Positions 21,701 through 30,700 of a DNA stretch of 33,177 nt are shown piece by piece; within the stretch, counting starts at the first letter, position 1; each line of letters opens with the position of its first letter. The position numbers were made by a program, and so were the translations under genes. The stretch covers positions 1 through 33,177 of the forward strand of contig JBBHKE010003405.1 of NCBI GenBank assembly GCA_037447655.1, in the 5' to 3' direction. A model generated the notes under the pieces. That model did not search any database. It was not told where the DNA came from and saw only the letters and a program-made list of their open reading frames with translations. This DNA comes from Zygnema cylindricum (lineage: Eukaryota; Streptophyta; Zygnematophyceae; Zygnematales; Zygnemataceae).

Positions 21701-24700
21701 TCTGAAATTTCATGTCTCTCAGTTTCCTCCTTCCAATAAAACGCATATGATCTTTTACCTACAAATCGGACCTTGATGTCATTTTCTTCATAAGTGCGAG
21801 CAACAACAAGTAAATATCTGGTCTCACTTTTGTCATTCTCGCTTTCACGTGCCTCAATGACCTCAAACATCTATTTTCATACAACTGGTGTTTTACTTAC
21901 TGCAATTTTTTTGATCCTTGATGGCTGTCACTGCTCGTCGTTTCATCCAATTCCAGTTTGTTGCGACGAGCCAAGATGCCTTGTTGTCTTCATCCGGAGT
22001 TAGGTATCCCGAGCTTGTGTAGCGGAAATACCTGTTCAGCTTTGTATATTTGAACTCGCCGAGGCTTGTAAGTCCAAGTCCACGTCCCTCTGCAAGAGTT
22101 GAATATTTTTTTGTTAAACGGTGCCGTCCCAGGTATAGTAAGCGACAATACGACTCCGATCTCTTGTTATATATTGTAGATTACATACATCGTTAATCCC
22201 CTCTCCATTCTCATGAAATGGCAACGAATTAGATGAACTGGTGTTCTCCTTTTTTCCTAGTAGTTATACTGATTCCGCCTAGTCATTAACATGTACACCA
22301 CGTCCCTCTGCAACTGTTGGATAAATATTTTGTTAAAAGGTGTTGTCCCCCGGATAGCAAAAGACAGAAGGATTCTGATCTCTTCTTATATAATATAGAT
22401 TACATAAATTGTTGACCCTCTCTCCACTCTGTGATATGACACCGAATAAGATAAAATTGGAACTCTCCCCTTCTACTAGCTAAACTAAGTCTCTCAAACC
22501 ATTGACATGTAAGTTTTGAAACATATTTGACATTGTTAAACATTTATGGACCACTTTGTGACGTTGAAATCATAGAAATATTCATCCTCTTTTCCGTGTT
22601 ACTGAGGAGTTGCAAATCCGTTGTTGATTGCATGTTCGTTTCAAGGGCTTTGCTGTTAAAAAGAGTTAATTCTCTGTAAAACGTATACTTTTAAAATTTG
22701 GTGTCACCTTGCTTAATGAAGGTATAATGCTCATCGCCATTAGTGACAAAAACAAGTGTTCAATTGTGATTTATTCTAGACAAATATTATTCAATACCAC
22801 TTTTTAAGCAATTAGACTACAACAGCTAAGTCACTCTCCACTAAATTAGCAGTTCCTTTTAATACGAATAATTCCTTGACACTTATAAAGGCTGGAAGAG
22901 TATTGGTAAGGGGCATCGTATGGAGTGCTACTTACCAAAGGTACAAGTGTAACTATTTATACTCGTTGTATAACCCTCATCGCATGTACATGGGACATCT
23001 AACGCCGTACAATAACCATGTCCTCCACATACGCCCGTGGCCTGTGTTGCATTGCAAAATCTCTCACATAGCGAAACATCTTTTCCTATTTTTTCGTCAC
23101 CAGTTGAGATGCTATTGTCAAAACAGTTATTCGTAACAAAGGCAGAAGTTGGATTGCCATTCACAACAACACTTGCTCCGGATAAATAGTTGTTACTGAC
23201 GTCAACATTCAAGTCGGTCAGAATCTGAAGTTCCAAGATGAAATTCCCCGTGAGGAAATTGTTTTTCAAATTCCTGTAACCAAAACAGGGATTAATCTAC
23301 TGTTGGTGACATATGTCAATTGTATACTTTTTTCAGCCTTGAAGTCTGAGAGAATTATTTTAAAATAAGAACAGTGTAAGTGAACAAACAACATAGGTAT
23401 ACTCGAGGAAAAGCATCAAGAAATCTCCAAAACTTAAGGCTAATTTCTGATATGTTAAGGCACTTGTCACTTATGCACTGGCAAAAAGTTGATAGAACGA
23501 AAACTGGAAATTGAAATTTAAGGAGAATTCTCTAGTTTTGCTAGAGATCTTAAACTTTTATGAATAAAAAGTCATAACACAAACATTAACAAGAAATCTC
23601 TTGTGACATTTGTGATTGAAGCTGCAAAAGTATTGAAATTCTAGTGAACAAAAATTTTCATCTGCCAATAGAAATGAACAAATATCACAACTCACATATC
23701 CTGGAGTTTTTTCAGGCTGCCAAAACTTGTAGGAATGGTGCCCATTAAATTGTTATTGAACAAATGTCTGGAACAACAGGGGAACATTGAGTGCATGGGA
23801 GTGCACAAAATCAAAATTTGACTGTAAACTTCTGTAAAAGTTGACTTCAGTAATTTTCAGCGTCTTGAGTTGAGAAACGCAATGCAGTCATTGATAATTG
23901 CATTTTTGCTTCATACTCATTTCTCATTTGCGGCCTCGCTTTTATCTTTGATTTATGGAAATAGAAGAATTAACTTACATAATTCGCAACTTGATTAAAC
24001 TGCCTATATTTAGAGGTAAAGTCCCATTGAAGTTGTTCTGGTCTAAGTACCTGAAAAATCCATTTGTAAAAGTCAACTCAGCTTAGAAACTGAAAACCAC
24101 TCGTCAAATTAACACGTGGATGAATCTCTTGCAAAGATGTAAACATTATTTTTTTTACTTACTGTTTGGCGACCTTGAGTGTTATTAATATATTCACAAG
24201 GTAGCAATACAATAAAAAATGCTTATATAGCGAAAAAAAATACTAGGAAACTGGCAGAACTTACAGCTCTTGGAGCTTCGGTAAAGTCATCATGACAGAG
24301 GGAATAGATCCGGTCAGCGAGTTTCTGGAGAGGCGCCTGTCCAAAAAAAATGATATAAAATAACTTGCAATTAGTAATTAGATACGGGTTATGTGCCTAT
24401 GTCACCACCACAAGAGGTGGCTAGCGTTCCCTACTAACTTTCATAAAGTAAATTGGCCCATATTGATTTCCCTTTCAAAAGAAATCAACGTTCACAAAGC
24501 GGAAATAAATCTACAAATGATGCGGCGAGTTGTTCAGATTGTACAGTTCAGATTTAGGCATCCCAATACATGTATCCGACAGTAAGCTCCAAATTGCTAT
24601 TGTCACATGCATTTCGTAACTCAAAAATTCAGTACTAGGTCAACACTACTGTAAGCTCCTTAGCGGCAATAAGTATCAACTTACAATATTTGGAGACTGG

Positions 24701-27700
24701 TCAAGCTTTGAACTGATGACGGAATGCCTCCTGATAACTGATTGTTCAAAAGATTTCTGTCATAAACCAAAAATAGCGTACAGTATTTCAAACATTCGCT
24801 GTTTCATGGAGTTATAACGATGAATGAAATATCTGAAATATTTAAAATGATACTGTACACCATCGGAACTATGCTAGCTTCAAGTCTGTTTTTGGTTGTT
24901 TTGACCCCACAGAAAATTTAGTATGCACCACGCTGATTTGCCTTTTCTGCAAAAATGAAGTATCCAAAGCTGTAAGAAATGATAAATATTAGTCTCGCAT
25001 TGCACGTGAGAAGAGGGAAATTATGGGTAGGAAGGATAGCGCAAATGAGGAGCTCTTAATATCAGTAGAATCACAAGTTAGTCTATGGGACTCACACTTA
25101 GAAAACAAAATCTCATGCATCCATCTCATGTTAAGATGGATTTTATGACAAAAAATCCGACGTGTGCAAGGACCATTCTCGACCAAAGGATATCTATAAA
25201 TTAGTCTTGAGCACTTGTTCCTCTCAAGTAGTCCAGAGCCCTCGAGTTACGATCTCTCGCGCCAGTTTGAGAGCCGTCAGAGAAAAATATCAACGGGAGT
25301 TATCATTAGGAAACCGTGATTGTCAAACTTACAATGATCTAAGGTTCCGCAAGTTTCCGAGGGACACGGGAATGGATCCAGTTAATTCACATGAAGATAA
25401 ATCCCTGTCAAAAAGACAAATTCAGTCATGAAAGGTGAAACGGCAGAATAATTCCATAAAAACAGCGAAATTTCGACTCCCTTGGAAGCCAAATTTGTTG
25501 TTACCACGGACAACTGTATATTGTTGCAATTTAACCAAAAAAAAGAAAACTCTATCAAAGCATCCTATCGACCAGAACACATATATAATGCTTTCCATGG
25601 TATGCAAGCTGATTGTTTCACTTACAGTTCTTGGAGAGAATCCAAACGCGTTATCGCTTCCGAAATGGTCCCTCCACGCACAGTAGCCGATAATAATCTA
25701 CATCATGAAATAAGAACTGTAAACTACTCGAGTGTGCATAGAAGCTCAAGTTGTTATCAAAAACAAAGAGATTTTTTTTGTGTAAAGACTACATATGTAA
25801 GAGAAATGTGAGTGGAGTATGATAAATTGTTTGGTAATTTGTGAATCCATAATATGATCAAACGGAGATTCAAAATTGCTTTTCTTCTCGCCACAATCTC
25901 TGCTATTGCTCGTAATACAAAAAAAAAGTCGTGTATTTGCACATGTCCATTGATTTGGCAAGCATAGACTGTTTGGGTGTCTACCTTTTCGCTTTTTGTG
26001 ATCCGTTTAGAAAGCCTCAGATCCACGATTTTTTTTTAAATTCTTATAACATTAAATATTTTGAATTCTTATCACATTAAAGGCTGAAAGGCTCTATTTC
26101 TGAAATAATTGAAAGGGTGATGTCCTTCCTTGATTTACAAAAACTGAGATTTTTTTTTTTTTTTTTTTCTTCAGTCAAGGTATTCTGGCCTTTTTGGCGT
26201 TTTTAGCACTTGTTGACCTTACATATTGCTAGGAGCAGCATTTCCAAAGTCCATTGATCCATGAATTTAGTGATGGCCCTTTGGAACTACCACATGACAT
26301 GAATATTGAAACTTATGCACAAACCTATGAGATATAAAAAAATTATAGAAATTGTATATATCTCTATATATTACACATATACAAGCACATAGTAGTGGAT
26401 GCCCATAAAACAAAAAATTTTAAGTATTGTTTACGACAGAATCAATCAAGTACATGAAACGCGTGGAATTCTGTCATAGTGAGGAACACATGTTGACGGT
26501 TTATAATACCAGAGCTAGTCATATAATGTTGAGGCTTGAAGACCTACAATTTGATTACGACCTTGTTGTCGCACACCACACCGTACCATTTGCATACTTC
26601 CGAGTTCGATCCCCATGCTGAAAGGACGCCTCCACGGTCATTCAACATTGATTTGAACTCCAGCAAGATGCCTCCTGGGCTCATATCAACAAACGATACA
26701 CACTGGAATATCAACTGCTGGAACTCTTGTGCCACCACACTTTGAGATCAATATGGCCATTCAAGTCTTACAATAGCTGGTTGCAAAACATGTACTGTCT
26801 GATTTCTAAGACAAACCAGTGCTAAAAGAGAAAAACTATCTCCAAAAGCATTTAAATCACCAGGTTAACAGAACTTGCAGAGATATAAAAGATGGATTAC
26901 TGTATTCTAATAAAAGATCAGAATCTGCACCTTAATCACGTTACAATTTCTTACTTGTTATTGAGTGACATGGGAAAAACTGAGGCAAAAGTTATAGAAA
27001 CCAAAAAACGTTTGCATCGTGCATTGAAGGAAAAAACGACATGACCTAATGATCGGTTTTTTGATGCACAAGAAAATTTTTGAAATGCACTTCCAATTCA
27101 AAGAAAAATACATCGTAAAATAGACAGGTTTTTACATCACTGATCGTTTTAAGTGATCAACTCTGGACCAGTTGATGATCTCGAAGTAGGTCAACTTTTG
27201 AATGGCCGAGGATTGAAAAACATATGGCCGATTATCTATTTTTTTTCACATGTCTTCAAAAGACGTATAGAACCTAAACACAGATTCCGCCTCCAAATAT
27301 AATTTTCGTTCAATACCGAGAGAAATCATTATACGGCGCCAACTAAAGACATGAAGGGCCAGGGGCCATAAAGATGGAGCAAAGCGGAGTTAAGGGTACA
27401 TAAAAGATGAAATTGAAGATAATAAGACAAAAGCACTAAGTGATCATTCCACCAAAAGACAAAGTTCACCAATAATGTGGAGAAAGACACACACGTATAC
27501 ACACAAAAATTTAAATATATGCGTATACACACATATGTGTGTGTATACAAATATTGTACATACATGCATGTATACATATTCATATATAGACAGAATTCGG
27601 CATAAATTAAAAAAAAGCAAAGACCTCTTCTTAAAAGAGGGGGAGATGGGCCTACAAAGGGAAAGATTTACCGTCAAGAAGGGGGAGAGGAACCAGGGGA

Positions 27701-30700
27701 GAGGCCAGTCGATCAGTCGAGGGATCAGACGTCAGATGCAGAATCAGATCAGGCGAGTGGGCAAAAAAGGGAGGCAGAAATCTGAAATCTTTTGGAATCG
27801 AGTCATCGTCGCTCAATCAAATAAGATCTCTAATGTGCTTTTATTAAAATGTTCGTCTGAAAGTCTCTCCAACTTAGTGAAGTTACAACTTTCTAAATTA
27901 ACAATGCTATATCTAGTCAATACAACATTTAATCCCAAATCTATAACATTTACCGTGGTTACTATTAGCCCAAAAAGAATCCACAATAGTCACAGTAGAT
28001 GGCTTTGTTAAATAAATAAACTTTTGGATTCAAAATGATGAAGCAAATTTCGCCCCCATTTTCTTTTGCTTTTGTATAATTCTGTCTTGTTTGTGACTAA
28101 TACACTATAAAAATACACATCCACACTAATTACTGTAAATGATCAAGTGAAATTTTTGGTTCTTTTTCCTTCCCTTTTACCTGGCCAAACACTTGAGAAC
28201 TTCCACGATCGGATTTGATGGACATCATTATATCCACCCGTGGCTGCGGTAAATCCAAAAAATGCTGACGTCACTTTTTGACACGTGATACAATCGGACG
28301 GTCGTAAGAGTTCGCAAAGGGGTCTTTTCAATTGAAAAAGGGCAGATGGTTTTACTGTTCCCAAACTTAAAGAAACTTCCCATATTTTTGAAATTCCGTT
28401 ATATTCGATCCAAGCGTTTATAATCGTATCAAAATTATCGAGTACACTTGCCACATTTGGGCCTATAGAATTTTCCTGAAATTTTTCTCGCATAACGACA
28501 TTTCTTTTCGCAATTTCTTCTCCATATGAATATGTGTCGAAGGCGATCGCCACACTTCCAACCATTGGAGTAGACGAGTATCCGTACCTGTCGACAAAAG
28601 CCGCGCAATAAGAGTCGCGCGATCGCAAAATTATACATAGAAACGTCACAATCACAGGAAAGTAAAGGAAACATCTCAATTGCGGGAAAGTGAGAGAAAC
28701 AAATCAACCAAAGTAAAGTATACAAAAACATCTCAATCACTGAAAAGATTGTTGACACATTTCATCAACTTTAGCTCACAAGCATTAACTCATAAGTGTA
28801 AAGTGTGGTATGTATTAAACTACACGTAAGTACGAAGCTAGTAAACTTTGTGTATAGTTCGAAGAACAATAGACACGCCTAAATATTCACGTTAAACTGA
28901 CGTATTTGGACGTGAATACTCTTGTCATGGAAAATTGGTTTTACTTCGTCACTTTAACTCTAAGAGGATAAGTTTTTTTGGTGTTGAATTTGAGATTACT
29001 ATAGTTTATAGTCAGACAAGCCATTCTTTTTAAAGGTGTGTAATCCCATCCGTCAAATTATCTTAAATGAGCTTCTTGAAAAATCTTATTTTTTAACCCC
29101 CTATTTTACGGCAAGATGTTAAAAACATTCCACAAAAACTTGCCAATGTGATTTATTTCCAATTCTGATTCGTTCGTATGCATTTCAACCACAAATTTAG
29201 CTTTTGTGATAGGAAAGTATTGTTTATTGGGATAGATTTTAGCCTAGTTTACTAGTTTAATTCATACGTTACTTTTTATTACACCAAATTTTCGACCTAT
29301 GAATTTTTGAGAATAGACAATAGCAGCACAATACACCGAACCGAATGCGTGCGACTGTATGAAAACTTCCGTCAAAATATATCTTAAGTGTTATGCTGTC
29401 GAGACGTTAAACGTTAGACAACCTGTCGCAAAATTCAAATGTTTTTGTCTCACTACCTTGTAATTCAGCATACACAATAGCATAACATATGCAATATGTT
29501 CCGGTAAACATTTCCCCTATGGATAAAATTAGCATTTGACTGAATGTCATGCAAACAAACTGTAAATTCGATAAACTTCCAAACCTAAAATCAACCTTAA
29601 AATTGACTTTCATTAAATTAAGAAAAAATAACATCACATGTAAGGGTTCTTTTCTATAATTTTCCTCAAAAATTTCATGTTGCACACGAAAAGACTTTTA
29701 TCGTACGGAGAAAGTGCGAAATCCAATGTATAACATACAATATCTTAAAATTTAGAATGTAATTCAGATTGGCATCTTCCCTTTTTCGACCCACTGCCAG
29801 GTCATGCCAGCTCATCTTCAAACTCAAACGCAAATCACCTCAAGAGTGGGTTTTAGGTAGGGTACCAAGTGACCAACAAAAGGAAAACTTCCTATCACGT
29901 GTCACACGATTGTGAATATTTTTGCACGAGGGAGAGTACACTCTAATTTTTTTCCTGACTGCCAAGCACATGTAAGGAAAATATTTTATTCGTGGGTCCT
30001 TTGAAAAGTTTACGTGGTTGTCGCCTTTCCCCCTCCCTCTCCCACTACCGCTCCCCTCTCCCTCTTCTGACAATGAAACGGGACAACATTGGTTTAAAAT
30101 GAAAAAGTTCTAAGAAATATTTTTTTATTATCTTTTCTTTTAATAATAGTTTGAGAGAAAAGACAAAAAAAAATCAGAAAACTATGGCGTAAAGTTCCAA
30201 AATTAGTGACGTCAACACTATGAAAGGTAAGCATGATGAACAATGTCAACAAAACCTAGACATCTACAATGTCACAAAAAAGTAGACGAGTACAACGTCA
30301 TAAAAAAACGATTTCTACAGTATTAAATTGTCACAAAGTTATATAGCATCTACAAATGTCACTACTTTAAGTGACGACTTTTGTTCTTGGACATTGAAAC
30401 AACCAATAAACTAGTATGAAGAATCTTCACTAAAAAACAAAGTTTCGTCGCTAAATAATGGTTACATGGGCACACAGCCTAAACCAATTTCCACACGACC
30501 GTACATACCCCAATCGTCCTCCGAGTCCTTCTAATGCTGCCAAGTTCCCATTGGACGCGAAAAGGACAAAAGCGAGACCGTCTGCGTGAATGCAATCTGA
30601 ACAGTTTTTTCCCATTCTAAAAGAAAACGAAGTTTGGAAGGAGGCTTCCTGACATCCACTGGCGACATCCCGTAAAACGATTATTGGAGTCGATCTAAAA

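Noticed and set aside
26548-26738. Independent start of the LRR gene at the ATG of VDMSPGG
   Set aside because: It would lack a signal peptide, which LRR-cap extracellular proteins need; the ATG also falls within the polypyrimidine/acceptor zone of the favoured splice.
27485-27590. CA/TA alternating stretch with near-palindrome as a regulatory element
   Set aside because: Simple-sequence repeat; the symmetry follows from the dinucleotide pattern.
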